Part shown: piece after piece, positions 5,194 to 14,282 of the stretch
Position numbering within the stretch: position 1 is the stretch's first letter
Layout: every line of letters begins with the position of its first letter
Notes under the pieces: model-generated
What the model saw: only the letters and a program-made list of their open reading frames with translations
Database searches by the model: none
Told to the model about the DNA's origin: nothing
Made by a program: the position numbers and the translations under genes
Assembly: GCA_045539595.1 (NCBI GenBank)
Contig: JAZQFQ010000073.1
Span: 1-17,910, forward strand
DNA length: 17,910 bases
Direction of reading: 5' to 3'
Source: SIG701 sp045539595
GTDB lineage: Bacteria; Bacillota; Clostridia; Oscillospirales; CAG-272

Positions 5194-7716
5194 GTGAGCG
5201 AATTGTTTGCGTCTGTCCACATCCTGGACATTCCCTACCACGCAGACCGTGCCTACGATTATTTCGTACCGCCGGAGATGCACGACGGGATCACCGTCGG
5301 TATGCTGGTCTGTGTGCCTTACGGCAACGCCAACCGCAAAGTCCCCGCCGTGGTCACCGCCCTGCGGGATCACTGCGATTTTGAGAATGTGAAGCCGATT
5401 CTCTCCGCCTTGTCCACCGGTGCGGCATTGAACAGCGAAATGCTGGCGCTGTGCGATTTCCTGAAGGAACACACGCTCTGCACCGTCGGTGATGCGGTAC
5501 GGGCCGCGTTGCCCGCCGCCGCCATCTCCAAAACCACGGAATATTACAGCGCAATCCCCGCCGAGGACGCGACGGAAAAACTGTCGCGGCTCGGGGACAA
5601 GGCGGCGTTTCTCTACTCCTTCATCGCCGCAAGGGAACGGGTATCCCTTGCCCGCCTGCGGACTGAATTCGGGGTGGAAAGCGGTGAATTGGCCGCCTCC
5701 CTGCACAAGCATGGGCTGATCTCCGTCGAGACGGAAGTGCGGGAAAGCCGCACAGAAAAGAAGCGGCAGTTTTACTCCCTGGCCGCGGAATTGACCGATC
5801 ACGACGCGCTGGAAAATGCGGTCCGCAAAATGCGGTCCCAGGCGCAGGTGAGCATTCTCCGCGCCCTGTCCGGGTGCGGCGAAATGTCAGAAGATGATCT
5901 TATGGCGCTGACGGGAACATCCCGGGTGCAAATCTCGTCTTTATGGAAAAAGGGACAGATCACCAGTCGAACCGAGGATGCCTTCCGCGATCCATTTGCG
6001 GAGAAAATTCTGCCCGTCGATGTGGGCAACAGCCCCCTCAGCGAGGAACAAACCATGGCGTACAACACGCTGTGCGGCCTGTACGAAAGCGGCGAGGCGA
6101 AAGCCGCCCTTCTGCACGGCGTCACAGGCAGCGGCAAAACCCGGGTGATTCTGTCCATCATCGATCGGGTGCTGGCGGATCGCCGCGGCGTAATCATTCT
6201 GGTACCGGAGATTTCCCTGACCCCCCAGATGGTGGGTATCTTCCTCGCCCGCTACGGCGAGCGGGTGGCAGTCATCCACTCTTCCCTCTCCGCCGGTGAG
6301 CGATACGACGCCTGGCGGCGGATCCGGGACGGTCTCGCCGATGTGGTCATCGGCACACGATCCGCGGTATTTGCTCCGCTGGCCAACGTGGGAATGATCG
6401 TCATCGACGAGGAACAAGAGCACACCTACAAATCCGATGCCAATCCGAAATATCTGGCTCACGATGTGGCCCGCTTCCGCTGTGCCCATCACGGTGCCTT
6501 AATGCTGCTGGCATCGGCCACCCCGTCGGTGAACAGCTATTACAAAGCGAAAAGCGGTAAGTACACGCTGATCGAGATGAAACAACGGTACGGCCGCGCC
6601 ACCCTTCCCCATGTGATCGTCACCGATATGCGGGGCGAAGCCGGCGGCGGTACGATGTCCCCTCTGGGACATATGCTGAAGGAGCGGCTGACCGAGACCG
6701 TCAGCGCCAAAAAGCAGGCCATCGTCTTTCTGAATCGCCGGGGATATAACAGTTTTATCTCCTGCCGAAAATGCGGCGAGGCGCTGAAATGTCCCAACTG
6801 CTCCGTTTCCCTTACGTATCACGTATTCCGCACGCTGGGCAGCGGAACAACAGAAGAAGATTACCGGAAAACCCGCTCGGAGTGCGGTATACTGACTTGT
6901 CACTATTGCGGATACCGCACGCGGGTCCCCGAAAAATGCCCCTCCTGCCAAAGCGAGCATTTCCATTTCCGCGGATTCGGCACCCAGATGCTGGAGGAAG
7001 AACTGCGCCAATTGACGCCATCCCCCCGTGTAATCCGCATGGATATGGACACCACCCAATCGAAATTCTCCCACGAGGAACTGTTGACCCGATTCCGAGG
7101 AGGAGAGGCGGATGTGCTGCTCGGCACGCAGATGGTGACGAAAGGCCACGATTTCCCCGATGTGACGCTGGTAGGTGTCATCAACGCGGACAGTTCCTTG
7201 TATCTGGACGACTATCGCGCGGCGGAGCGCACCTTCGCCATGCTGACCCAGGTAATCGGTCGTGCCGGACGGGCGGATGCCCCCGGTGTGGCCATAGTGC
7301 AAACCTTCAACCCCACAAGCGACATCATCACTCTGGCCTCCAACCAGGATTACGGGGAGTTCTACCGCCGGGAAATCCGTATGCGCCGCGCGCTGGTGTT
7401 CCCGCCCTTCTGCGACATCGCAGTGATTACTCTGGCCAGCCGGGATGAGGCACTTCTTGCCGGGGCCACGGTTCGCCTGAGAGAATGGGTGCGGGACGCG
7501 GTGTCCGGTCCCTATGCGGATCTGAAGCTGATGATCTTCGGCCCCTTTGAGGCGCCTGTATACAAAATCCAAGGCGTATGCCGCAACCGCATGGTAATCA
7601 AATGCCGTCTGAATCGGCGAAGCCGGGCGTTCATCGCCGCCATTCTGACCGAATTCGGCAAAAACGCAGGCAAGCGGCTGACGGTATCCGTGGATCTGAA
7701 TCCCAACACATTGTAA
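5194..7716 (+). CDS. priA: Primosomal replication-restart helicase PriA
   Basis: An 840-residue superfamily 2 helicase that loads the replisome at collapsed forks. The GTG start at 5194 is chosen because GGAGG (5180-5184) sits 9 nt away and the protein then begins SELFASVHILDIP. An N-terminal DNA-binding domain (1-~110) is followed by a winged-helix-like region, Walker A GVTGSGKT (309-316), DEEQ (405-408) and the GRAGRA motif. The usual Walker B here is DEEH, so Q408 is a variant. Eight zinc-binding cysteines are present at 524, 527, 533, 536, 569, 572, 582 and 585. The gap between C536 and C569 is 33 residues, against 15 for the equivalent gap in E. coli as I recall its numbering, so the zinc region holds an insertion of about 18 residues. 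Confidence 0.96.
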   Translation: MSELFASVHILDIPYHADRAYDYFVPPEMHDGITVGMLVCVPYGNANRKVPAVVTALRDHCDFENVKPILSALSTGAALNSEMLALCDFLKEHTLCTVGDAVRAALPAAAISKTTEYYSAIPAEDATEKLSRLGDKAAFLYSFIAARERVSLARLRTEFGVESGELAASLHKHGLISVETEVRESRTEKKRQFYSLAAELTDHDALENAVRKMRSQAQVSILRALSGCGEMSEDDLMALTGTSRVQISSLWKKGQITSRTEDAFRDPFAEKILPVDVGNSPLSEEQTMAYNTLCGLYESGEAKAALLHGVTGSGKTRVILSIIDRVLADRRGVIILVPEISLTPQMVGIFLARYGERVAVIHSSLSAGERYDAWRRIRDGLADVVIGTRSAVFAPLANVGMIVIDEEQEHTYKSDANPKYLAHDVARFRCAHHGALMLLASATPSVNSYYKAKSGKYTLIEMKQRYGRATLPHVIVTDMRGEAGGGTMSPLGHMLKERLTETVSAKKQAIVFLNRRGYNSFISCRKCGEALKCPNCSVSLTYHVFRTLGSGTTEEDYRKTRSECGILTCHYCGYRTRVPEKCPSCQSEHFHFRGFGTQMLEEELRQLTPSPRVIRMDMDTTQSKFSHEELLTRFRGGEADVLLGTQMVTKGHDFPDVTLVGVINADSSLYLDDYRAAERTFAMLTQVIGRAGRADAPGVAIVQTFNPTSDIITLASNQDYGEFYRREIRMRRALVFPPFCDIAVITLASRDEALLAGATVRLREWVRDAVSGPYADLKLMIFGPFEAPVYKIQGVCRNRMVIKCRLNRRSRAFIAAILTEFGKNAGKRLTVSVDLNPNTL

Positions 7717-7739
7717 ATAACCGAAAGGATAGGATAATT

Positions 7740-8222
7740 ATGGCCATTTTGAATATAGTAAAAGAAGGCGACCCCGTTCTGCGCAAAATCTGCCGTCCTG
7801 TGACGGAGATCACTCCCCGCACCCTGCAGCTGCTGGAGGATATGAAAGAAACGCTGCACAAAGCCGACGGATGCGGTCTGGCCGCACCCCAGGTGGGTGT
7901 GCTCCGCCGCATTGCCCTGGTAGAAGTGGAAAAGGGCAAGCTGTACGAACTGATCAATCCCGAAATCATTGCACGGGAGGGAACCCAGAACGAGATGGAA
8001 GGATGCCTGTCCATTCCCGGTGAGTGGGGCATCACGGAGCGTCCCGAAAAGGTGACCGTCCGCGCCATGGACCGAAACGGCGAGATGTACGAAGTCTCCG
8101 GTGAGGGACTGATGGCCCGCGCCTTGTGCCACGAGCTGGATCATCTGGACGGCGTTCTGTACAAGGATAAGGCCATCCACATGCTGACCAAAGAGGAAAT
8201 CGAAGAGCAATTCGAGGATTGA
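7740..8222 (+). CDS. def: Peptide deformylase
   Basis: A 160-residue Fe/Zn metalloenzyme removing the formyl group from nascent N-terminal Met. All three motifs are present: GCGLAAPQ (44-51), EGCLS (87-91) with metal ligand C89, and HELDH (131-135) with ligands H131 and H135 and catalytic E132. The ATG at 7740 follows GAAAGGATAGGA, and MAILNIVKEGDPVLR is the typical start; the longer frame back to 7578 overlaps priA and is rejected. Length and the short helical C-terminus resemble Firmicutes/alpha-like PDF. Only 23 nt separate it from priA. fmt follows after 10 nt, pairing the formylating and deformylating enzymes. Confidence 0.97.
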   Translation: MAILNIVKEGDPVLRKICRPVTEITPRTLQLLEDMKETLHKADGCGLAAPQVGVLRRIALVEVEKGKLYELINPEIIAREGTQNEMEGCLSIPGEWGITERPEKVTVRAMDRNGEMYEVSGEGLMARALCHELDHLDGVLYKDKAIHMLTKEEIEEQFED

Positions 8223-8232
8223 GGATACATCC

Positions 8233-9177
8233 ATGAGAATTCTGTTTATGGGAACGCCGGATTTCGCCCGTTCCATTCTGGAAAAACTGCATAATGACGG
8301 GGAGAACATCGTGGCTGTGGTCACACAGCCGGACAAGCCCCAGGGCCGGAAAATGATCCTCACTCCGCCGCCGGTGAAACAGTATGCGCTGGCGAATGGT
8401 ATGCCCGTATATCAGCCTGTTACGCTGAAGGATGGGGCCTTTGCAGATACGCTCACAGAACTTGCACCCGATCTTATCATCGTGGCCGCCTACGGCAAGA
8501 TTCTGCCGAAATATATTCTGGATTATCCGAAATTTGGATGCATCAACGCCCACGGGTCCATCCTGCCCCGCTGGCGGGGTGCCGCACCGATCCAGCGCGC
8601 CATCATGGCCGGGGACACTGTCAGCGGCGTAACCGCCATGTACATGGCCCAGGGGCTGGACACGGGTGACAAGATTCTGACGGTAGAGGTGCCGATCACC
8701 GATGAGGACGATTTTGGCACACTCCATGATAAACTGGCTGTGGCCGGCGGCGACGCCATGGCGCAGACCATCGCTCGCCTGCGGGACGGCACGATCACCC
8801 GCGAAGTGCAGAACGATGCGGACGCCACCTATGCGGCGAAAATTGAAAACGCAGACTGCGTCATCGATTTCACCAAGTCGGTGACGGAGATATACAACCA
8901 GGTACGGGGCCTCTCCCCCGTTCCTTTGGCGGTTACATGGATGCCCGACGGCAAGCGGCTGAAGATCATCGCCGCACGGCGGGAAATCCGTGCCGTGACG
9001 GTCGCCCCCGGCACGGTGACCGACATCGATCACGGCACGCTGGACATCGCCTGCGCCGATGGAATCCTGCATGTGACCCATCTACAGCCGGAAGGAAAGG
9101 GACGGATGGCCGCGGCGGACTTTTTGCGCGGACGCAAGCTTTCTGTCGGTGACGTCCTCCACACCCCCGCATCATGA
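8233..9177 (+). CDS. fmt: Methionyl-tRNA formyltransferase
   Basis: A 314-residue enzyme transferring a formyl group from 10-formyl-THF to initiator Met-tRNA. It begins MRILFMGTPDFA, the usual Fmt start. The catalytic triad is visible as N105, H107 (in INAHGSILPRWRGAAPI) and D143 (in GLDTGD). The C-terminal OB-like domain begins near residue 205 with IDFTKSVTEIYNQVRGLSP. GAGGA (8221-8225) overlapping the def stop region is the ribosome binding site. The gene overlaps rsmB by four bases (ATGA, 9174-9177). Confidence 0.97.
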   Translation: MRILFMGTPDFARSILEKLHNDGENIVAVVTQPDKPQGRKMILTPPPVKQYALANGMPVYQPVTLKDGAFADTLTELAPDLIIVAAYGKILPKYILDYPKFGCINAHGSILPRWRGAAPIQRAIMAGDTVSGVTAMYMAQGLDTGDKILTVEVPITDEDDFGTLHDKLAVAGGDAMAQTIARLRDGTITREVQNDADATYAAKIENADCVIDFTKSVTEIYNQVRGLSPVPLAVTWMPDGKRLKIIAARREIRAVTVAPGTVTDIDHGTLDIACADGILHVTHLQPEGKGRMAAADFLRGRKLSVGDVLHTPAS

Positions 9178-10481
9178 AAAAACAACTCACCAATCCCCGC
9201 GAGGCTGCCGCCGCATCCCTGATTGCCTGGGAGAAAAACGGCCGATATGCCAATCTGGAGGTAGCCACTTCCCTCACCGATTCCCCCATGAGCGAGGCGG
9301 ATCGGGCGCTGTACACCGCGCTGGTCTACGGCGTCATTGAGCGGGTCATCACGCTGGATTATATCATCGCCGCTCTGTCCTCCCGGCCCATGGCCGAGAT
9401 CGATCGGGAAGCCTTGTGCGCCCTTCGGTTGGGAATCTATCAGTTGACCTTTATGGATCGGATTCCGCCCCACGCGGCGGTGTCCGAATCTGTCAGTACG
9501 GCCCCCGCCCGCAGCCGCGGCTTTGTCAATGCTCTGCTGCGTGCCTATCTGCGGGGCGGATGCCGATATACTCTGCCCGAGGGGAATATGCTGACGCGGA
9601 TGTCGGTGGAATACTCTGCCCCCGAGGAGTTGTGTGCCTTCTGGGTAGAGCGGTACGGGGCGGAAAAAGCCGCCGAACTGCTCACTTCCACCATGCGGAA
9701 TCCCGCAGTCACCCTGCGGATCAATCCGCTGATCACCACCCCCCAGGAGGTTATCGCCGAATTCCCCGAGGGACAGGCGTGTGCCTGCCCTCTGGCCCCC
9801 GATATGATCACGGTAAAGAGTGCCGCCCACATCCCGGACGGGATTCGTGCCGGCAAGTATTTTGTGCAGGATCCCGCCTCCCGCTTGTGCGTGCGCGCGC
9901 TGGATCCGCAGCCCGGGGAAACAGTGATCGATACCTGTGCCGCCCCCGGCGGCAAGACCTTATCCATCGCGTTGGATATGCAGAATCGGGGACAGATTCT
10001 GGCCTGCGATCTGCATGAGAATAAACTGTCGCTGATCCGCCGCACCGCTCAGTCGCTGGGCATATCCATTCTGGAAGTACAGGCCCGGGACGCGCGGAAT
10101 CCGGATCCCGCCCGGATCGGTAAAGCCGATCGGGTGCTGTGCGACGCCCCCTGCTCCGGGCTGGGTGTCATCGGCAAAAAGCCGGATATCAAGTATAAAT
10201 CCCTGGATTCCATTCGGGCACTGCCCGCCATCCAGTACGATATTCTTTGCGGCGCGGCGCAGTATGTCCGTCCCGGCGGAACGCTGGTGTATTCCACCTG
10301 CACCCTGAACCCGGATGAAAACGAGCACATTGTGACGCGATTCCTCGAGGAGCATCCCGATTTCACCGCTGCAGATTTCGATCTGGGTGCGGCGGGTACG
10401 TCGGCAAGCGGCATGCGCACTTTCTATCCCCATAAGGACAGTTGCGACGGATTCTTTATTGCCAAAATGATACGGAGTTAA
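9174..10481 (+). CDS. rsmB: 16S rRNA (cytosine-967-C5)-methyltransferase
   Basis: A 435-residue SAM-dependent enzyme making m5C967 (E. coli numbering) in 16S rRNA. Residues 1-~135 form the NusB-like RNA-binding domain (REAAAASLIAWE, ...HAAVSESV..RGFVNALLR). The methyltransferase domain shows SAM motif I DTCAAPGGKT, motif IV DAPCSG with C327, and motif VI YSTCTLNPDENE with C376. The two cysteines are those expected for C5-cytosine methyltransferases, C376 corresponding to the nucleophile. The start overlaps fmt by ATGA, so it is translationally coupled. rlmN begins 2 nt after its stop codon. Length is normal for RsmB. Confidence 0.96.
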   Translation: MKKQLTNPREAAAASLIAWEKNGRYANLEVATSLTDSPMSEADRALYTALVYGVIERVITLDYIIAALSSRPMAEIDREALCALRLGIYQLTFMDRIPPHAAVSESVSTAPARSRGFVNALLRAYLRGGCRYTLPEGNMLTRMSVEYSAPEELCAFWVERYGAEKAAELLTSTMRNPAVTLRINPLITTPQEVIAEFPEGQACACPLAPDMITVKSAAHIPDGIRAGKYFVQDPASRLCVRALDPQPGETVIDTCAAPGGKTLSIALDMQNRGQILACDLHENKLSLIRRTAQSLGISILEVQARDARNPDPARIGKADRVLCDAPCSGLGVIGKKPDIKYKSLDSIRALPAIQYDILCGAAQYVRPGGTLVYSTCTLNPDENEHIVTRFLEEHPDFTAADFDLGAAGTSASGMRTFYPHKDSCDGFFIAKMIRS

Positions 10482-10483
10482 CT

Positions 10484-11527
10484 ATGGAAAACAAAGCCGA
10501 TATTCTCTCCATGACCCCTGAGGAGTTGAGCGAATTCGTTTGCTCCGTGGGGGAAAAGGCCTTTCGCGCAAAACAGCTCTTTTCCTGGATGCACAAGGGT
10601 GCGCAGATTGATGAGATGTCCAATCTGCCCGCCGCCTTTCGGGAAAAACTGACGGAGTGCGCGGAATATCGCCTGCCCCGCATCGAGGAAAAATACGTGT
10701 CCAAAATCGACGGCACGGTGAAGTATCTCTTTTCCATGATCGACGGTGAATGCGTGGAGAGCGTATTCATGCGCTACGAGCACGGCAACACGCTGTGCGT
10801 ATCCTCCCAGGCGGGTTGCCGCATGGGATGCAAATTCTGCGCCTCCACCCTGAAGGGACGCTCCCGCGATCTGCACGCATCGGAAATACTGGGCCAGGTC
10901 ATCGCCGCCCAGCGGGACACAGGCGAGCGAATCAGCGGCATCGTAATGATGGGCATCGGCGAGCCGCTGGACAACTACGACAACACCATCCGCTTTCTCC
11001 GTCTGGTCAGCCATCCGGACGGGCTGAACATCGGACTGCGGCACATTTCCCTTTCCACCTGCGGCCTGGCGGACAAGATCCGCACACTGGCGGGGGAAGG
11101 ATTGCCTGTGACGCTGTCCGTTTCCCTGCACACACCGGATGATGCCACCCGCAACGAACTGATGCCCGTCAATCGGAAATACAACATTGATACACTCCTG
11201 TCGGCCTGCCGGGATTATTTCGATCGCACCGGCCGCCGCGTGTCCTTTGAATACACGCTGATCGGCGGCAAAAACGACTCCCCCGCCCATGCGGATGCGC
11301 TGGCCGCCCGGCTGAAATCCGGCATGCACGCCACATGCCATGTGAATCTGATCCCGCTGAACGAAGTGGCGGAAACCGGACTTTCGTCGGTGAACCGCAA
11401 AAACGCGGAGATTTTCCGCGATCGGCTGACAAAGCACGGCATCAATGCCACCATCCGGCGCAAGCTGGGCAGTGATATCAACGCCTCCTGCGGACAATTG
11501 CGTCTGCGCCGGGCGAAAAATAACTGA
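10484..11527 (+). CDS. rlmN: Dual-specificity 23S rRNA/tRNA adenine-C2 methyltransferase RlmN
   Basis: A 347-residue radical SAM enzyme that methylates A2503 of 23S rRNA (and A37 of some tRNAs) at C2. The cluster motif C112-x3-C116-x2-C119 is intact. The two mechanistic cysteines are present: C105 in TLCVSSQ, and C336 in the C-terminal ASCGQLR. The MGIGEPLDNYD segment is the SAM-binding GEP motif. The ATG at 10484 with GGAG (10474-10477) is chosen over the longer frame starting at 10442, which overlaps rsmB. No Cfr-like features were noticed; the length and sequence context fit housekeeping RlmN. It ends this transcript group before the prpC promoter. Confidence 0.97.
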   Translation: MENKADILSMTPEELSEFVCSVGEKAFRAKQLFSWMHKGAQIDEMSNLPAAFREKLTECAEYRLPRIEEKYVSKIDGTVKYLFSMIDGECVESVFMRYEHGNTLCVSSQAGCRMGCKFCASTLKGRSRDLHASEILGQVIAAQRDTGERISGIVMMGIGEPLDNYDNTIRFLRLVSHPDGLNIGLRHISLSTCGLADKIRTLAGEGLPVTLSVSLHTPDDATRNELMPVNRKYNIDTLLSACRDYFDRTGRRVSFEYTLIGGKNDSPAHADALAARLKSGMHATCHVNLIPLNEVAETGLSSVNRKNAEIFRDRLTKHGINATIRRKLGSDINASCGQLRLRRAKNN

Positions 11528-11544
11528 TGTTTACAAAACCGTTC

Positions 11545-11573
11545 TTTACTTATCCATATAAATATGCTACAAT
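11545..11573 (+). promoter_or_regulatory. Extended -10 promoter of the prpC-prkC-rsgA-thiN unit
   Basis: TTTACT (11545-11550), a 17-bp spacer and TACAAT (11568-11573) preceded by TG at 11565-11566, giving an extended -10. It sits in the AT-rich gap between rlmN and prpC and would supply the kinase-phosphatase genes independently of the priA-rlmN transcript. Confidence 0.7.
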
Positions 11574-11605
11574 GTAATTTACAGATCCAAACGGAGGTGA
11601 TCCAT

Positions 11606-12379
11606 TTGCAGTACTGCGGTAAAACCGATGTTGGCATGAAACGGAATGTCAACCAAGATAATTTCTCCATCAAGGAATACGCGCCCGGCATCCTGCTCGC
11701 CGTTGTCTGCGACGGTATGGGCGGCGCCCGCGGCGGCCGTGAGGCAAGCTGCACCGCAACAGACAGTTTTGTGGCCTCCATGGATTCTTTTGTAGAATCC
11801 CATATCACGGAACAGCACACCATCGAATGCACCGACGCGCAGATCCACCGGGCCCTGCGCTCCGCCGCCGCCACCTCCAACCGGGCCGTGTTCTCGCGGG
11901 CGGAGGAGGATGAATCTCTGCGCGGCATGGGCACCACGCTGGTGGCCGTTCTTATCATCGGCAAGACCGTCTACACGGTGAACATCGGCGACAGCCGCAT
12001 GTATATCCTCCACGGCGATTCCATTGAGCAGATCACCCACGACCACTCCTATGTACAGTATCTGGTGGATACGGGGCGAATCAGCGCCGAGGAAGCGCGC
12101 ACCGCACAAAACCGCAACATTATCACCCGTGCGGTGGGTACAGAATCCAGCGTGGATGCGGACGTGTTTGTGACCGAAATCGATTGTGCCAACGGCGCGG
12201 TTTACGTTCTGCTCTGCTCCGACGGACTGACCAACCACATCGGCAGCGATGAGTTGGCCTCCATCATTACTTCCGATGCGGAAGTTTCCCTGAAAGCCGA
12301 CACGCTGGTGTCCCGCGCCAACAGTTACGGCGGCACGGACAACATCACCGCCGTCGTCATCAAGCTCGAAAACTGCTAA
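11606..12379 (+). CDS. prpC: PP2C-family Ser/Thr protein phosphatase (PrpC/Stp)
   Basis: A 257-residue cytosolic PPM phosphatase that reverses PrkC phosphorylation. Metal-binding motifs run in order: RNVNQDNF with D18, VCDGMGG with D36, GMGTT, IGDSRMY, LLCSDGLTNH, and the C-terminal DNITAVVI. I chose the TTG start at 11606 because GGAGGTGA (11593-11600), an excellent anti-16S match, lies 5 nt upstream and the protein then opens QYCGKTDVGMKRNVNQD, like B. subtilis PrpC (about 254 residues). The upstream ATG at 11564 would put the ribosome binding site inside the gene. prkC follows after 18 nt, the standard phosphatase-kinase pairing. Confidence 0.95.
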   Translation: MQYCGKTDVGMKRNVNQDNFSIKEYAPGILLAVVCDGMGGARGGREASCTATDSFVASMDSFVESHITEQHTIECTDAQIHRALRSAAATSNRAVFSRAEEDESLRGMGTTLVAVLIIGKTVYTVNIGDSRMYILHGDSIEQITHDHSYVQYLVDTGRISAEEARTAQNRNIITRAVGTESSVDADVFVTEIDCANGAVYVLLCSDGLTNHIGSDELASIITSDAEVSLKADTLVSRANSYGGTDNITAVVIKLENC

Positions 12380-12397
12380 AAGGAAACGATTACTCGG

Positions 12398-14278
12398 ATG
12401 GATAAATTTGAAAAATACGTCGGTGTCGTTTTCGACAACCGTTATAAAATTGACAGAATCATCGGCATCGGCGGCATGGCGGTGGTGTACAAAGCCATCG
12501 ATCTGCTGATGAAGCGGATCGTTGCCGTGAAGATGCTGCGGGACGAGATCGCCGCGGATGAGCAAAGCGTGCGCCGCTTTATCAACGAATCCAAGGCGGT
12601 CGCCATGCTCTCCCATCCCAACATCGTCAATATCTACGATGTCTCCGTGCGGGATAACGTAAAGTATATCGTCATGGAGTATGTGGAAGGCATCACGCTG
12701 AAAAATTATATGACCCGCAAGGGGATTCTTTCCGTAAAGGAAATCATCAGCTACTCCGAGCAGATTCTGCAGGCATTGGAGCATGCCCATGCCAAGGGCA
12801 TCGTGCATCGGGATATCAAGCCCCACAACATTATGCTCCTGAAAAACGGCCTCATCAAGGTGATGGACTTCGGCATTGCCAAACTGCCCAATGCAGAAAC
12901 CGTCACCATGACGGACAAAGCCATCGGCACCGTATACTACATCAGCCCCGAGCAGGCCAGCGGCCGCCCCATTGATGCCCGCAGCGATCTGTACTCCCTG
13001 GGCGTTCTGATGTATGAAATGGGATGCGCCCAGCTGCCCTTTAACGCGGACAGCCCTGTATCCGTTGCACTGATGCAGGTGAATGACAGCGCCTTGCCTC
13101 CGCGCAAGATAAATGCGGCTCTGCCCATCGGTCTGGAGCAGATCATTACCCGGGCCATGGAGAAAGATCCCGCGGATCGGTACCAGAACGCCAAGGATAT
13201 GCTTAAGCATCTCCTTCGTCTGAAAGAAAATCCCCATATCGTATTCCGCGAAGTCAAGAAAGCCAAAAAACAGCAGCGCAAGCCCCATCGTGCCAGCCAC
13301 GCCATGCTTCCCATTATTCTCGGGGTGGCCTTCGCCTTTTTGAGCGTGGCGGCGGTCAGCGCCGTGTATGCGCTGAATGCCATTTTCTTCAACAGCAACA
13401 CGCAGAAAGCCGAAACGATTACGGTGGTCGAGTTGGTCGACACCACCTTCTCCACCCAATTGCAGGAATGGTTTGACAAGTCCGAATATTACACGCTCAA
13501 AACGGTCTATCGGTACGATGATGAACATCCCGCCGGTACGATTATTGATCAGGATCCCAAGGGTGGGGATCACCGCAAGGTGACGCCCGGTCAGCAACGG
13601 TGTGAAATTACCCTCACCATCAGCCAGGGTGCGGAAACCTTCTATCTGCCCGATGTGGTGATTTATGACTATCGCGAAGCGGATTCCATGCTGAAAAAGC
13701 TGGGACTGATCGTCCGCGTGGAGAAAATCTACAGTGAGACGTTTTCGGTAGGCTCTGTCATCCGCACCGAACCGGAAGCCAACACCCTGATGAAAAAAGG
13801 CGACACCGTCATTGTGTATGCCAGCCAGGGCACAGCGGTAGGTACGGTGGTCGTCCCTCAGTTTGTGGGATTGACGGAAATACAGACACTGCGAAAAGTA
13901 ATCGCCGCCGGATTGCGGTTGGGTAATGTAACCTATGAGCAATCAAGCGCCGAAGCAGGAACGATTCTCTCGCAGGATATTGCCGAATTCAAGGTGGTTC
14001 ACGCCAATACAAAAATCAGTTTTGTGGTCAGCGGCGGTCCCGATTATATGACCGACCCCTTCCCCGACGAGCCGACCGATGAGCCGACCCCGGACACCTA
14101 TCCGGAGGATACCACGGAACCGGAGGATACCACCGAACCCACGGATCCGGATGATCCCTATGCCAATTGGGAACCGGAGGACGGATTTGGTGACACCACC
14201 ACGGAGGATCCCAGGACGGATATTCCTTACGATGACGATATCCGCAACTGGCTGGACAATTTTCTGAACAGGAATTGA
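12398..14278 (+). CDS. prkC: PASTA-domain eukaryotic-like Ser/Thr kinase (PrkC/PknB/Stk1)
   Basis: A 626-residue membrane kinase. The cytosolic kinase domain (about 13-270) has glycine loop GIGGMAVVY (23-31), lysine K45 in AVK, HRDIKPHN with catalytic D139 and DFG at 157-159. A basic juxtamembrane stretch (KKAKKQQRKPHR) precedes one transmembrane helix near 303-326. The extracellular part has about three PASTA repeats (starting near 342, 415 and 485), the module that senses muropeptides/lipid II in this family. It ends in a roughly 75-residue acidic Pro/Thr-rich tail (about 552-626) with repeated EDTTEP units. Known roles in relatives include spore germination, cell-wall control and translation regulation. 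It is downstream of its phosphatase and 4 nt upstream of rsgA. Confidence 0.96.
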   Translation: MDKFEKYVGVVFDNRYKIDRIIGIGGMAVVYKAIDLLMKRIVAVKMLRDEIAADEQSVRRFINESKAVAMLSHPNIVNIYDVSVRDNVKYIVMEYVEGITLKNYMTRKGILSVKEIISYSEQILQALEHAHAKGIVHRDIKPHNIMLLKNGLIKVMDFGIAKLPNAETVTMTDKAIGTVYYISPEQASGRPIDARSDLYSLGVLMYEMGCAQLPFNADSPVSVALMQVNDSALPPRKINAALPIGLEQIITRAMEKDPADRYQNAKDMLKHLLRLKENPHIVFREVKKAKKQQRKPHRASHAMLPIILGVAFAFLSVAAVSAVYALNAIFFNSNTQKAETITVVELVDTTFSTQLQEWFDKSEYYTLKTVYRYDDEHPAGTIIDQDPKGGDHRKVTPGQQRCEITLTISQGAETFYLPDVVIYDYREADSMLKKLGLIVRVEKIYSETFSVGSVIRTEPEANTLMKKGDTVIVYASQGTAVGTVVVPQFVGLTEIQTLRKVIAAGLRLGNVTYEQSSAEAGTILSQDIAEFKVVHANTKISFVVSGGPDYMTDPFPDEPTDEPTPDTYPEDTTEPEDTTEPTDPDDPYANWEPEDGFGDTTTEDPRTDIPYDDDIRNWLDNFLNRN

Positions 14279-14282
14279 CAAT

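Noticed and set aside
10049..11527. Possibility that rlmN is a Cfr-type resistance gene
   Set aside because: The gene lies in the conserved def-fmt-rsmB-rlmN-prpC order and has the expected RlmN length and motifs; nothing points to acquired Cfr.
11579..13942. 787-codon minus-strand frame
   Set aside because: Antisense to the clearly identified prpC and prkC, with repetitive H/G/D composition typical of a shadow frame.
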